Assembly: GCF_946848805.1 (NCBI RefSeq) | Contig: NZ_CAMPFU010000002.1 | Coordinates: 518,501 to 582,500 of the forward strand | Length of the DNA stretch: 64,000 bases | From: Deinococcus sp. Marseille-Q6407 | GTDB taxonomy: Bacteria > Deinococcota > Deinococci > Deinococcales > Deinococcaceae | Direction of reading: 5' to 3' | The notes under the pieces: model-generated | The model's input: the letters and a program-made list of their open reading frames with translations, nothing else | The model's database searches: none | What the model was told of the DNA's origin: nothing | Part shown: in pieces, positions 53,087 to 63,848 of the stretch | Layout of the letters: each line of letters begins with the position of its first letter | How positions within the stretch are numbered: position 1 is the first letter of the stretch | Translations under genes and position numbers: made by a program

Positions 53087-54322
53087 ACTCCACGTAATCC
53101 CCCCCAGGTCGGCCAGCGCAGCCGGGGCCAGGCCCCGAGAGCTGCGGCCGCCGGCCCCGCCGTGATTCTGACCCCCCAGGCGGTGCGCCGCATTGCGGGC
53201 CGCTACCCATTCGGCCACCAGCAGGACATTCAGGACGCCCCGCAGGGCACCGCGCCCGGCGAGGTGGTTACGGTGCGTGGCCCCGATGGTTCTTTTGTGG
53301 GCCGTGGCTACTGGAACGAAGCGGGCGCCACCCCGCTGCGGCTGCTGACCTGGCAGGACGAGGCGGTGGACCTGGACTTTTACCGCCGCCAGATCAGGCG
53401 GGCGCTAGGGCACCGTGAGGGCCGGATTCAGGGCACCAACGCCCTGCGGGTGCTGCACGCCGAGGCCGACGGGATGCCCGGCGTGGTGGCCGACCAGTTC
53501 GGCGAAGTGCTGAGTGTGCAGCTGCGTAACGCCGGTGTGGAACGCCACCGCGACCTGATTCTGCGGGCGCTGCGGGAAGAAACCGGCGCGGCGGCCGCCT
53601 TCGAGCGCAGCGACACCGGCGAGCGGCGCAAAGAAGGCCTGGAACTGACCAGCGGAGCACTGTGGGGTGACCTACCAGAGACGGTGGAATTCTTCGAGGA
53701 CGACCTGACGCTGTCTTTCCGGCCGCTGGAAGCCCAGAAGACCGGCTTTTTCCTGGACCAGCGCGACAACCGCCGGCTGATGCGCTCGCTGATCCGGCCG
53801 GGGCAGCAGTTTCTGGACGTGTATTCCTACACCGGCTCGTTCAGCCTGCACGCGGCCAAAGCGGGTGCCAAAGCCGTCGCCATCGACAAGGACAACGTGG
53901 CGCTGGCCACTCTGGAAAGCGTGGCCCGCCGCAACGGTGCGGCCGTGGGCGTGCGCTGGGGAGACGCACTGGAACAGCTCGCGGCGCTGCAAAAGGAAAA
54001 TCGCCGTTTCGACGCGGCCGTATTCGACCCGCCCACCCTCGCCAAACGGAAGGGTGACCTGCCGCGTGCCAAGCGCATCTTTACCGACGGCACCGCGCAG
54101 GTGCTGGAAATGCTGAATCCCGGCGGTTACGTGCTGGTCAGCACCTGTGCCCATTACATCAGTGTGAACGACCTGCTGGACGCCTCGCGGGTCGCTGCGG
54201 GCCTGGCCGGCTGCGGCGCCGAGGTGGTGGACATCACCTATCAGCCGGCCGACCACCCGCACCTGCTCAGCGTGCCGGAAAGCCTGTACCTCAAAAGCCT
54301 GCTGCTCAGAAAGGAGCCCTGA
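53042..54322 (+). CDS. RlmI-type class I SAM-dependent rRNA methyltransferase with IS-derived start
   Basis: 426 aa as now encoded. A PUA domain (VILTPQAVRRIAGRYPFGHQQDI, residues ~42-110) precedes an EEHEE-like linker and a Rossmann methyltransferase with FLDQRDNRRLMRSL, FLDVYSYTGSFSLHAAKAGAKAVAIDKD and DAAVFDPPTLAKRKGDL, as in RlmI (23S m5C1962). Residues 1-15 come from the TnpB element's right end. ATG 53042 has AAGGAAGG upstream inside tnpB. GTG 53161, just before the PUA domain, is an alternative start. First gene before zip and DMT genes. Confidence 0.85.
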   Translation: MSSPEKPRSLERGVVTPRNPPQVGQRSRGQAPRAAAAGPAVILTPQAVRRIAGRYPFGHQQDIQDAPQGTAPGEVVTVRGPDGSFVGRGYWNEAGATPLRLLTWQDEAVDLDFYRRQIRRALGHREGRIQGTNALRVLHAEADGMPGVVADQFGEVLSVQLRNAGVERHRDLILRALREETGAAAAFERSDTGERRKEGLELTSGALWGDLPETVEFFEDDLTLSFRPLEAQKTGFFLDQRDNRRLMRSLIRPGQQFLDVYSYTGSFSLHAAKAGAKAVAIDKDNVALATLESVARRNGAAVGVRWGDALEQLAALQKENRRFDAAVFDPPTLAKRKGDLPRAKRIFTDGTAQVLEMLNPGGYVLVSTCAHYISVNDLLDASRVAAGLAGCGAEVVDITYQPADHPHLLSVPESLYLKSLLLRKEP

Positions 54323-55069
54323 ATGGACGTGATTGCTGCCTGGCCCGGAGCGCTTCAGGCTGGATTCTGGGGGCTGGTTTCGGGCTCGGCGCTGCTGCTG
54401 GGCGCCCTGGCCGGCCTGCGCCTGCGCCTGTCCGAAACCTGGGTGGCCGCCGTGATGGCTTTTGGCTCGGGCGTGCTGATTTCGGCCCTGGCCTTTGAAC
54501 TGATGGATGAAGCTTACAGCCAGGGTGGCCTGACCGCCTCTGCGGCCGGCTTTCTGGGGGGCGCCGCACTCTACGTGGCCGCCACCAGCCTGATGGAACG
54601 GTGGCAGGGAAACAGCGGCGACAAGGAAGACCAAGAAAGCGGCACCGCCTTTGTGGTGGGCGCCCTGATTGACGGCATTCCCGAATCCATCGTGGTAGGC
54701 CTCAGCCTGCTGGGGGGAAGCGCGGTCAGCCTGGTCACGGTGATTGCCATTTTCCTGAGCAACATCCCCGAAGGGCTTTCGGGCGCCGCCGGCATGAAAA
54801 AGAACTACCGCCCCGGCCAGATCATGCTGCTGTGGACCGGCGTGATCCTGCTGCTGGGGGTGGCGTCGCTGCTGGGCTACACCGCCTTTGACCATGCCTC
54901 GCCGGCCACCGTGGCCGCCACCACGGCGGTGGCAGCCGGCGGCATTCTCGCCATGCTGATGAACACCATGATTCCCGACGCTTTCAAGGAAGACCACAAC
55001 TGGTCGGGGCTGATCGCGGCGCTGGGCTTTTTGGTGTCGTTTACCCTGAGCAAGCTGGGTGAAGGATGA
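54323..55069 (+). CDS. ZIP-family metal transporter
   Basis: 248 aa, about eight membrane helices. Metal-site motifs [16 protein letters not shown] and [14 protein letters not shown] are those of ZIP (zinc/iron uptake) proteins, with a short charged loop ([12 protein letters not shown]) between helices 3 and 4 where ZIPs carry metal-binding loops. ATG follows directly on the methyltransferase TGA, with AAGGAG inside its last codons, so the two are coupled. Confidence 0.9.
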   Translation: MDVIAAWPGALQAGFWGLVSGSALLLGALAGLRLRLSETWVAAVMAFGSGVLISALAFELMDEAYSQGGLTASAAGFLGGAALYVAATSLMERWQGNSGDKEDQESGTAFVVGALIDGIPESIVVGLSLLGGSAVSLVTVIAIFLSNIPEGLSGAAGMKKNYRPGQIMLLWTGVILLLGVASLLGYTAFDHASPATVAATTAVAAGGILAMLMNTMIPDAFKEDHNWSGLIAALGFLVSFTLSKLGEG

Positions 55070-56058
55070 ACGCTCACCTGCGCGGCATTCTGATTCTGCT
55101 GGCGGTTACGGCCATCTGGGGCAGCACCTTCGCCGTGACCAAGATTCTGGGCGATCAGCTGGCACCTTCCGTGCTGGTGGCCTGGCGCTTTACGGTTGCG
55201 GCGCTGCTGCTGGCGCCGGCGGTGAGCTGGATTCGCCGCCGCCGGCGCCGCCGCGGCACCCTGGCCCCCCGCAGCCCGGGCCTGTGGCGCGACGGAGCCA
55301 TTCTGGGCGCGTGGCTGATTGCCAGCTACGGCACCCAGACGGTGGCCCTGACCACCACCACTGCCAACCGCGCTGCTTTCTTCACAGCACTCAGCGTGGT
55401 GCTGGTGCCGCTGTGGCTGGCCGCCGCACAGGGCCGCCGGATGCCCTGGACGCTGTGGCTGGCGCTGCCGCTGGCGGTGGCCGGGCTGGGGCTGCTGTCC
55501 TGGGAAGGCGGCAGCTGGGTGGCCGGCGACACCTGGGCGCTGGGCTGCGCCGTGTCCTACGCAGGGTTTATCATCGCGCTGGAAGGCATGGCCAACCGGC
55601 ACCCGGCCCTGCCTTTTACCCTGGCGCAGGTCAGCTGCGTAGCGCTGTACGCCTGGATCTGGACCCTGCTGTCCGCACTGACCGGCGGCCTGGAAGGCAC
55701 CAATGGGCTGCTGCCTGGCGACGGCTACTGGGCGCCGCTGCTGTACCTGGGCGTGATCGCCACCGCGCTGACCACCCTGCTCCAGACCATCGGCCAGCGG
55801 TCGGTCAGCGCCGCCGAGGCCAGCCTGATTTACGCGCTGGAGCCGGTGGGGGCGGCCGTGTTCAGCTACGCCCTGATCGGCGAGCGGATCGGCAGCCGCG
55901 GCTTTATGGGCGGCGCGCTGGTGGTGGCCTCCACCCTGCTGAGCAGTTTCAGCACCGGCAAGGCCCACCCCGAAACGCCGGCCCCCGACGGCCACCTGCC
56001 CAGGACCCCGCATGAGGAGGACGAGGAAGACGAAGAAGAGCTGTCTTTCCCCTTCTGA
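55066..56058 (+). CDS. EamA/DMT-family transporter with acidic tail
   Basis: 330 aa, ten membrane helices in two EamA repeats ([37 protein letters not shown]). Cytoplasmic basic loop RRRRRRR (~62-68) and a C-terminal tail [14 protein letters not shown]. Substrate unknown (metabolite exporter group). Start overlaps the ZIP stop as ATGA. A strong terminator follows. Confidence 0.87.
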   Translation: MNAHLRGILILLAVTAIWGSTFAVTKILGDQLAPSVLVAWRFTVAALLLAPAVSWIRRRRRRRGTLAPRSPGLWRDGAILGAWLIASYGTQTVALTTTTANRAAFFTALSVVLVPLWLAAAQGRRMPWTLWLALPLAVAGLGLLSWEGGSWVAGDTWALGCAVSYAGFIIALEGMANRHPALPFTLAQVSCVALYAWIWTLLSALTGGLEGTNGLLPGDGYWAPLLYLGVIATALTTLLQTIGQRSVSAAEASLIYALEPVGAAVFSYALIGERIGSRGFMGGALVVASTLLSSFSTGKAHPETPAPDGHLPRTPHEEDEEDEEELSFPF

Positions 56059-56093
56059 AGCAGGCACACCAACTCAGTAGAGGTTACAAAGAA

Positions 56094-56135
56094 GGCGAGA
56101 CCAGGGAAATTTCCCTGGTCCCGCCCAGTTTTTTT
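56094..56135 (+). terminator. Terminator of the methyltransferase-ZIP-DMT operon
   Basis: GGCG-GACCAGGGAA / TTCCCTGGTC-CGCC then AGTTTTTTT. Confidence 0.92.
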
Positions 56136-57474
56136 ATTTCTTCCAGGCGGCGGCCACCGCTTCTTCCACGCTGTGAATGCCGGCGGCACCTTCCAGGCCC
56201 GGCGGCACAATCAGACGCTGGTAGCCGGCCCGGCGGGCTTCCTCGGCGCGGCGGGGGCTGGCGGTGGTGGAGCGGACCTCGCCGGCCAGCCCCACTTCCC
56301 CGAACACAGCCACGTTCTCGGCCAGCGAGCGGCCCACCACTGCCGAATACACTGCCAGCGCGGCAGCCAGGTCCAGGCCAGGATCGGTGACTTTCAGGCC
56401 GCCGGCCAGGTTCACGTAGATGTCCAGCCCGCCCAATGTCAGCTCCAGCCGGCGCTCCAGCACCGCCAGCACCACATCCACCCGGCGCGGGTCCAGGCCC
56501 ACCACCACCCGGCGTGGGTTGGGAAACGGCGTCTTGGCAGCCAGGGCCTGCACTTCCAGCAGCATGGGCCGCTGCCCGTCGATGGTGGCAGCCACCACGC
56601 TGCCCGGCACCCCCACCGGGCGCTCGGCCAGGAAGGCGGCACTGGGGTTTTCCACCGCCACCAGCCCCTCGCCGCGCATCTCGAACACGCCCAGCTCGCC
56701 GGCCTGCCCGAAACGGTTCTTCACGCTCCGCAGCAGCCGGAAAGCCCCCACCGATTCCAGAAACACCGTGGTGTCCACGATGTGCTCAATCACTTTGGGT
56801 CCGGCCACGGTGCCTTCCTTGGTCACGTGGCCCACCAGCACAGTGGCGGTGCCAGTTTCCTTGGCGGCGCGGGTCAGCACGGCGGTGCCTTCACGCACCT
56901 GCGCGATGCCGCCGCTGACGCCTTCGCCCTCGGCCACCACCGTCTGGATAGAGTCCACGATGCACAGCGCGGGTTTATGCTCCTCCATCAGCGCCGCCAC
57001 GTGCTCGGCGCGGGTGTCGCGGGTCAGCTGGATTTCGCCGGTCACGCCCAGGCGGTCGGCCCGCAGGCGAATCTGTTCCAGCGATTCCTCGCCGGCCACG
57101 TACAGCACCGTGCCGTCACGCCGCGCCACCTGATCGGCCACCTGCAGCAGCAAGGTGGATTTGCCGATGCCCGGCTCGCCGCCGATCAATGTAACGCCGC
57201 CGGCCACCAGCCCGCCGCCCAGCACCCGGTCCAGCTCGGGAATGCCGCTGGAGGTGCGCGGTTCCTCGCGCCGGCCCACGCTGCTCAGTGCCGTGACTTT
57301 GCCGCCCTTGATGCCGCCGTAGGCTCCGCCCAGGCTGGAGCGACCGCCGGCCGCCGGCTTCTCCTCCTGTTCCTCGAACGAGTTCCAGGCCTGGCAGTTG
57401 GGACAGCGGCCCAGCGGCTTGGCCGAAGTGTAGCCGCAGCTCTGGCAGACATACTGCGTCTTGCTGCGCGCCAT
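56134..57474 (-). CDS. radA: DNA repair protein RadA
   Basis: RecA-like branch-migration helicase for recombination intermediates, 446 aa. N-terminal C4 zinc finger ([20 protein letters not shown]), Walker [13 protein letters not shown], the RadA-specific [15 protein letters not shown] motif, and a C-terminal Lon-like domain ([33 protein letters not shown]). All intact. The ATG shares its A with the TAA of the DUF2087 gene (TAATG), so the two are coupled. Confidence 0.97.
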   Translation of the reverse strand: MARSKTQYVCQSCGYTSAKPLGRCPNCQAWNSFEEQEEKPAAGGRSSLGGAYGGIKGGKVTALSSVGRREEPRTSSGIPELDRVLGGGLVAGGVTLIGGEPGIGKSTLLLQVADQVARRDGTVLYVAGEESLEQIRLRADRLGVTGEIQLTRDTRAEHVAALMEEHKPALCIVDSIQTVVAEGEGVSGGIAQVREGTAVLTRAAKETGTATVLVGHVTKEGTVAGPKVIEHIVDTTVFLESVGAFRLLRSVKNRFGQAGELGVFEMRGEGLVAVENPSAAFLAERPVGVPGSVVAATIDGQRPMLLEVQALAAKTPFPNPRRVVVGLDPRRVDVVLAVLERRLELTLGGLDIYVNLAGGLKVTDPGLDLAAALAVYSAVVGRSLAENVAVFGEVGLAGEVRSTTASPRRAEEARRAGYQRLIVPPGLEGAAGIHSVEEAVAAAWKK

Positions 57475-57773
57475 TAGTCGCCCCGCACAGGCGTGTTGGC
57501 GCCGGTCGGGCGGCTGTCGGCGCGCCACAGCCCGCGCTCGTCACGGGTCAGGTAGTCGCCGTCCAGCAGCTCGGTCAGCAGGGTCGCTTCCAAGGCGTCG
57601 TCGGCGTGGTCGCGCAGCAACCGGCTGACTTCCTCGGCCGAGTAGATTCGGCCCGATTCGAACAGGCCGGTCAGATAATCCAGAATGGCCATTCTGTGCT
57701 GGGTGCGCTTGCTGCTGGGCCAGGTCGTGATGCGCCCGTAATCGTCAGTGAAACCATCGAAGCTTTTGAACAT
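57474..57773 (-). CDS. DUF2087-domain protein
   Basis: 99 aa, cytoplasmic. Matches the DUF2087 pattern: [44 protein letters not shown], followed by [22 protein letters not shown], a small winged-helix-like fold of unknown function often seen with transcription regulators. Leaderless ATG; TAATG overlap with radA. Confidence 0.8.
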   Translation of the reverse strand: MFKSFDGFTDDYGRITTWPSSKRTQHRMAILDYLTGLFESGRIYSAEEVSRLLRDHADDALEATLLTELLDGDYLTRDERGLWRADSRPTGANTPVRGD

Positions 57774-57779
57774 CCGCCT

Positions 57780-57785
57780 ATGCTA
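57780..57785 (-). promoter_or_regulatory. -10 box of DUF2087-radA operon (leaderless)
   Basis: TAGCAT, 6 nt before ATG 57773. Confidence 0.5.
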
Positions 57786-57810
57786 GCGGGTCGGCGCGCC
57801 GCCAAAAGGA

Positions 57811-57834
57811 AACGCCTCCCGGTCAGGGGAGGCG
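57811..57834 (-). terminator. Terminator of MliC-like gene
   Basis: CGCCTCCC / GGGAGGCG; the minus strand continues TTTCCTTTT. Confidence 0.75.
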
Positions 57835-57882
57835 CGCGCCACTCTCGGCCGGTGGAGCGGCCAGTTATCGTGTCAGTGCAGT

Positions 57883-58281
57883 TCAGCGCTGAATGCGGCA
57901 GCCGGAGACCAGAGTCTTGGTCTGGCCGTTGGCCGGGTTGTAGGTGCTCAGGGTGCCTTCGCCCTGGTGTTCCCACCATTCCAGGCCGCTGGCGGTGTTC
58001 AGACCAGCCAGACCCACAAAGCGGCTGCCGCTGGCGCTGACGGCCGGGGCCAGGCCGTAGCTCTGACCGTGGTAGTTCACTATGGCCAGCACCGGGTCAC
58101 GCTTCAGCACCGGGTCGGTGTCCACGTAACGCACCTGCACGCTCTGGGCGTTGGCGCAGGCGTAGCGGTGGCTGGTCACGGTGGGCTGGGGGGCCTTGGT
58201 CGCAGGCACCGCGCCGCCACCGGCGAACGCAGAACCGGTCGCCGCCACCAGAACCGACATCAACATCACAGCTTTTTTCAT
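57883..58281 (-). CDS. MliC-like exported protein (C-type lysozyme inhibitor family)
   Basis: 132 aa with signal peptide KAVMLMSVLVAATGSAFA. Family pattern: HRYACANAQSVQVRYV, AIVNYHGQSYGLAPAVSASGSRFV, LEWWEHQGEGTLST and a C-terminal SGCR cysteine that would pair with the YAC cysteine. Relatives inhibit c-type lysozyme at the cell surface. Start ATG 58281 has AAGGAGG. Confidence 0.75.
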   Translation of the reverse strand: MKKAVMLMSVLVAATGSAFAGGGAVPATKAPQPTVTSHRYACANAQSVQVRYVDTDPVLKRDPVLAIVNYHGQSYGLAPAVSASGSRFVGLAGLNTASGLEWWEHQGEGTLSTYNPANGQTKTLVSGCRIQR

Positions 58282-58452
58282 TAGAGCCTCCTTGGCTGGG
58301 CGCACGGCACCGGGGCCACAGAGGACCACGGGCCGGGAGCCGTATAAAAAGGGGCAGGCGAGCAGACCAGCTGCTCTCATGCCGTGAAAATCACTCTACT
58401 CCGGCTTCCTTTAAGCTGTCTGACCGGGCCTTGAGGTTCCGGCAGCGGCCCC

Positions 58453-58458
58453 TATACT
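58453..58458 (+). promoter_or_regulatory. -10 box of proC (leaderless)
   Basis: TATACT, 7 nt before ATG 58466. Confidence 0.6.
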
Positions 58459-58465
58459 GCCCCCC

Positions 58466-59257
58466 ATGAAACTGGCGATCATAGGCACCGGAAAACTGGG
58501 CAGCGCCCTGCTGGCGGGCATCACGGCGCGGGGGGTGGTGGACCCGGCCGACATCGCGGTGCTGGGCCGCGACCCACGCAAGGCGGCAGCGGTGGCCGAA
58601 CGCTTCGGGGTGCAGACGGCCGGGCGGCAGGAGCTGAACGGCGCCGAACGCATTCTGGTGTGTGTGCAGCCGCGCAGCTTTCCGGAGGTGGCCGAGTGGG
58701 CCTCGCAGTACGACGCCGGTTATATCAGCACCATGGCGGGCGTGACCCTGAGCACGCTGCGCCGGGGCCTGAACACCGGCCGGGTGGTGCGGGCCATGCC
58801 CAGCCTGGCCGCCACCATCGGCCGCTCGCAAACCGCCCTGACCGGCACGCCCAAGGCGCAGGCGGCCGGCGACCTGGCCTTTGCCACGCAGCTGTTCGGC
58901 GCGGTGGGCGACACCTACGACATCCCCGAGCATCTTTTCGACGCGTTTACCGGCATGAGCGCCTCGGGGCTGGCCTACGCAGCCGCCTTTGCCGAGGCGC
59001 TGGCCGACGGTGGCGTGCGGATGGGGCTGCCCCGGCCGGTCGCCGGCGAACTGGCCCGCAAGCTGCTGGGCGCCAGCGGCGAACTGCTGGAAAGCCGCGC
59101 CCACCCGGCCCTGCTCAAGGACGAGGTGTGCAGTCCCAGCGGCACCACCATCGCCGGCATTCAGGCGCTGGAAGCCCACAGGTTTCGCAGCAGCGTGATC
59201 GAAGCGGTGGTGGCCGCCACCCTGCGCGGGCAGGAGCTGGGCGCAGAACAAGAATAG
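58466..59257 (+). CDS. proC: Pyrroline-5-carboxylate reductase
   Basis: Last step of proline synthesis, NADPH-dependent. 263 aa. Rossmann start [31 protein letters not shown], and the P5CR signature [24 protein letters not shown]. Single leaderless gene. Confidence 0.95.
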   Translation: MKLAIIGTGKLGSALLAGITARGVVDPADIAVLGRDPRKAAAVAERFGVQTAGRQELNGAERILVCVQPRSFPEVAEWASQYDAGYISTMAGVTLSTLRRGLNTGRVVRAMPSLAATIGRSQTALTGTPKAQAAGDLAFATQLFGAVGDTYDIPEHLFDAFTGMSASGLAYAAAFAEALADGGVRMGLPRPVAGELARKLLGASGELLESRAHPALLKDEVCSPSGTTIAGIQALEAHRFRSSVIEAVVAATLRGQELGAEQE

Positions 59258-59270
59258 ACACGGCGCAGGA

Positions 59271-59304
59271 AGAGATACCGGGCAAGAAGAGATACCGGGC
59301 AGGA
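59271..59304. repeat. 17-bp tandem duplication
   Basis: AGAGATACCGGGCAAGA then AGAGATACCGGGCAGGA, just downstream of proC. Confidence 0.9.
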
Positions 59305-59336
59305 AGAAGCGCTGAGGCAGGACAGCCGGGGTGCAA

Positions 59337-59366
59337 CAAGGCCGCCTCCATTCCGGGGCGGCCTTG
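59337..59366. terminator. Bidirectional hairpin between proC and clpC
   Basis: CAAGGCCGCC / GGCGGCCTTG with a 10-nt loop between converging genes. Confidence 0.8.
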
Positions 59367-59395
59367 CCAGCTGTCTCTTCACTCAGGCTATTTAC

Positions 59396-61647
<2,252 letters not shown>

Positions 61648-61651
<4 letters not shown>

Positions 61652-61710
61652 GAACGTCCTTTCCGGTGCGCGTACGAGGCGCGCGGCGCTTCGGGGAAAT
61701 GCAGCGTCAT
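61648..61710 (-). CDS. Leaderless 20-residue ORF coupled to clpC
   Basis: TACACT at 61716-61721, then 5 nt, then ATG 61710: MTLHFPEAPRASYAHRKGRS, whose TGA overlaps the clpC ATG (ATGA). The clpC Shine-Dalgarno AAGGA lies inside its last codons. No known homologue; translation unproven. Confidence 0.5.
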
Positions 61711-61715
61711 TCCTC

Positions 61716-61721
61716 AGTGTA
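61716..61721 (-). promoter_or_regulatory. -10 box of clpC leader ORF
   Basis: TACACT, 5 nt before ATG 61710. Confidence 0.55.
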
Positions 61722-61792
61722 ACGGCCTTCCCCGCCGCGCGGCAGGGTCAGCCGGCACGTTTGAGGCGGGGCGCCGCAGCCCCTAAAAGCTC

Positions 61793-61798
61793 TAAGCT
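61793..61798 (+). promoter_or_regulatory. -10 box of leader ORF at 61805
   Basis: TAAGCT, 6 nt before ATG 61805, i.e. 38 nt before the hydrolase ATG. Confidence 0.5.
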
Positions 61799-61804
61799 GA
61801 GCCC

Positions 61805-61846
61805 ATGCCGACCTTGACCGCTGGCCCGGGGGAAAGATGCCGCTGA
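61805..61846 (+). CDS. Leaderless 13-residue ORF overlapping the hydrolase start
   Basis: MPTLTAGPGERCR then TGA, out of frame with and overlapping ATG 61837 by 10 nt. GGGGG in its seventh to ninth codons is the only ribosome-site-like sequence for the hydrolase. Confidence 0.45.
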   Translation: MPTLTAGPGERCR

Positions 61847-62958
61847 TTTTCGTGCATGGAGTTGCTGTCCGCGAGGGCGACGGACCCGGCTGGGAGACCC
61901 TGCACCAGATGACCCGCGGCATCGAGTGGCCGGCCATCGAGGCGCAGCTGCGCGAGTATCTGGCCCCGGTGATGCGCCCGGGCGACCCGCAGGCGGTGGA
62001 GATGGAATGGCTCTACTGGGGTGACCTGGGCGCCCAGTACACCCATGGTGGCCGCTTCCGGGGTGCCTTTAGCCCGCAGCCGCCCGAGCTGCCCCGCCCG
62101 CTGGAAGCGCCCCCCGCCGAGCTGGCGCAGTGGCTGGAAGACACGCTGCTGCCGCAGATCCCGGCCGAACTGTGGCCCGCCACCATCGAGGCAGCCGCCT
62201 ACACGGCCGCCGACGAGAGCGTGCGGCTGCTGACCGCCGCCCTGCCACCCGAGGTGCAGAGTGAGGTGCTGCTGGCCGCCGTGGACGCCCGGCGCGAGGG
62301 ACACGCTTTTCAGCCGGCGCTGCTGCCGGCCAGCTGGCAGGCCCGGCGCCGCCGCCGGCTACAGCAGACCTTGCAGCAGGTGCGCCGGCCGCTGGAAGAC
62401 TTCGTGCCCATCTTTCTGGGCGACGCCCTGACCTACCTCAACGGGCGCGGCACGCCGCAGTACCCCGGGCCGGTGCCGCAGCGCATTGTGGAGACCTTGC
62501 AGCGGGCCCACGCCAGAGCCAAAGCCGAGAACGAACCGCTGGTGGTGATCAGCCATAGCCTGGGCTGCCAGCTGGTCTACGACGCGCTGAGCAGTGTGCT
62601 GCCCGGCCGCCCGGAACTGGCGGACCTGCGGGTGGACCTCTGGTGCGCGGTGGGCAGTCAGCTGGGACTGTTCAAGGAACTGGGCCTGATGATGGAAGAC
62701 ACTCTGCCGCCGGGGCATCCCGCGCCGCAGCGGACCATGAGCGAACACCTGGGTTATCTCTGGAACGTGTAGAGCTACAGCGACCTGCTGAGCTTCCGCA
62801 CCGAAGGCGTGATTCCGCAGGCCCACGACGCCACGTTCCCGCTGCCGGGGCAGCTGCGCGGCGACCATCTGGCCTACCTGCACCGGCCGGTGTTCTACGC
62901 GGCGCTGGCCGCCAAACTGCGAACCCTGCTAGAGCCAGGCGCAGCTGCCGCGACCTGA
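61837..62958 (+). pseudogene. Alpha/beta-hydrolase-like protein split by TAG
   Basis: MPLIFVHGVAVREG opens a hydrolase fold; the nucleophile elbow is VVISHSLGCQLVYDAL. The frame meets TAG at 62770-62772 in the stretch LGYLWNV-TAG-SYSDLLSFRTEG, then stays open to TGA 62958 (HLAYLHRPVFYAALAAKL). A single change, TAC (Tyr) to TAG, explains it and would restore 373 aa. As read, the product lacks the last ~60 residues, which in this fold usually carry the catalytic histidine. Substrate unknown. Confidence 0.75.
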
Positions 62959-62971
62959 GCCGGGCCCTTGC

Positions 62972-63745
62972 TCAGACGATGGGGGTGGTCAGCACGCCGA
63001 TGCCTTCCACTTCCACCTCGACCGTGTCGCCGCGCCGCAGCGGGCCCACGCCCTCGGGAGTGCCGGTTAGCACGATATCGCCGGGTTCCAGCGTCACGTA
63101 ACGCGACACATACACCAGTACCTGCACCGGGTCGAAGATCATGTGCGAGGTGCGGCCGTCCTGCCTCACCTCACCGTTGATGCGGGTCTGAATATGCAGA
63201 TCGGTGGGGTCCAGCTGGGTTTCCAGCCAGGGGCCCAGCGGGCAGAAGCGGTCAGCCGACTTGGCGCGGAACCACTGCAGGTCCTCTTTCTGCCGGTCGC
63301 GGGCGGTCAGGTCCAGGGCACAGGTGTAGCCCAGCACTGCGCCCAGCGCCTCGTTGGCCTTCAGGTTCTTGGCGCGCTGTCCGATCACCAGCGCCAGCTC
63401 GCCCTCGAAGTGAAAGTTCTCGGTCCATTCGGGATACTCCACGGCGCCGCCGGGTTCGGCCAGCGCATTGGGGCCCTTGAGAAAGATGCCCGGCTCGGCC
63501 GGCAGGCCGCTGCCGCCGGGGCCGGCGTGGCCCATCTCGCGGATGTGGTCGGCGTAGTTGCGGCCCACGCACACGATCTTGCTGGGTTCGGCCGGAGGCA
63601 GCAGTACTGCCGGGTCAAACGGCACGGTGTCCTCGCTGTCACTCAGGCCACCGCCGCGCAGCGTGCCGCTCAGCAGGTGAACCGTGCCTTCTTCCAGGCG
63701 GCCCCAGCGCGGGGCGCCCGCATGGTTGATTCTGATCAGTTGCAT
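62972..63745 (-). CDS. Fumarylacetoacetate-hydrolase-family protein
   Basis: 257 aa from ATG 63745; longer frames upstream are not supported. FAH fold with [41 protein letters not shown] (metal-binding Glu pair), [14 protein letters not shown] and [18 protein letters not shown]. Members act on 2-hydroxyhepta-2,4-diene-1,7-dioate, acylpyruvates or oxaloacetate; substrate not decided. The -10 box ends 6 nt upstream of the ATG. Confidence 0.9.
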   Translation of the reverse strand: MQLIRINHAGAPRWGRLEEGTVHLLSGTLRGGGLSDSEDTVPFDPAVLLPPAEPSKIVCVGRNYADHIREMGHAGPGGSGLPAEPGIFLKGPNALAEPGGAVEYPEWTENFHFEGELALVIGQRAKNLKANEALGAVLGYTCALDLTARDRQKEDLQWFRAKSADRFCPLGPWLETQLDPTDLHIQTRINGEVRQDGRTSHMIFDPVQVLVYVSRYVTLEPGDIVLTGTPEGVGPLRRGDTVEVEVEGIGVLTTPIV

Positions 63746-63751
63746 TCTCCG

Positions 63752-63757
63752 AGCATA
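63752..63757 (-). promoter_or_regulatory. -10 box of FAH-family gene (leaderless)
   Basis: TATGCT, 6 nt before ATG 63745. Confidence 0.5.
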
Positions 63758-63835
63758 ACGGCTGCGGGTCAGCCCCGGCTCAGGAACGATTTCCTGGAAA
63801 GCGGCGCCCGGAAAGCAGCACTCAGGAACCGGCGC

Positions 63836-63841
63836 TACACT
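63836..63841 (+). promoter_or_regulatory. -10 box of gene at 63849 (leaderless)
   Basis: TACACT, 7 nt before ATG 63849. Confidence 0.55.
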
Positions 63842-63848
63842 CATACTC

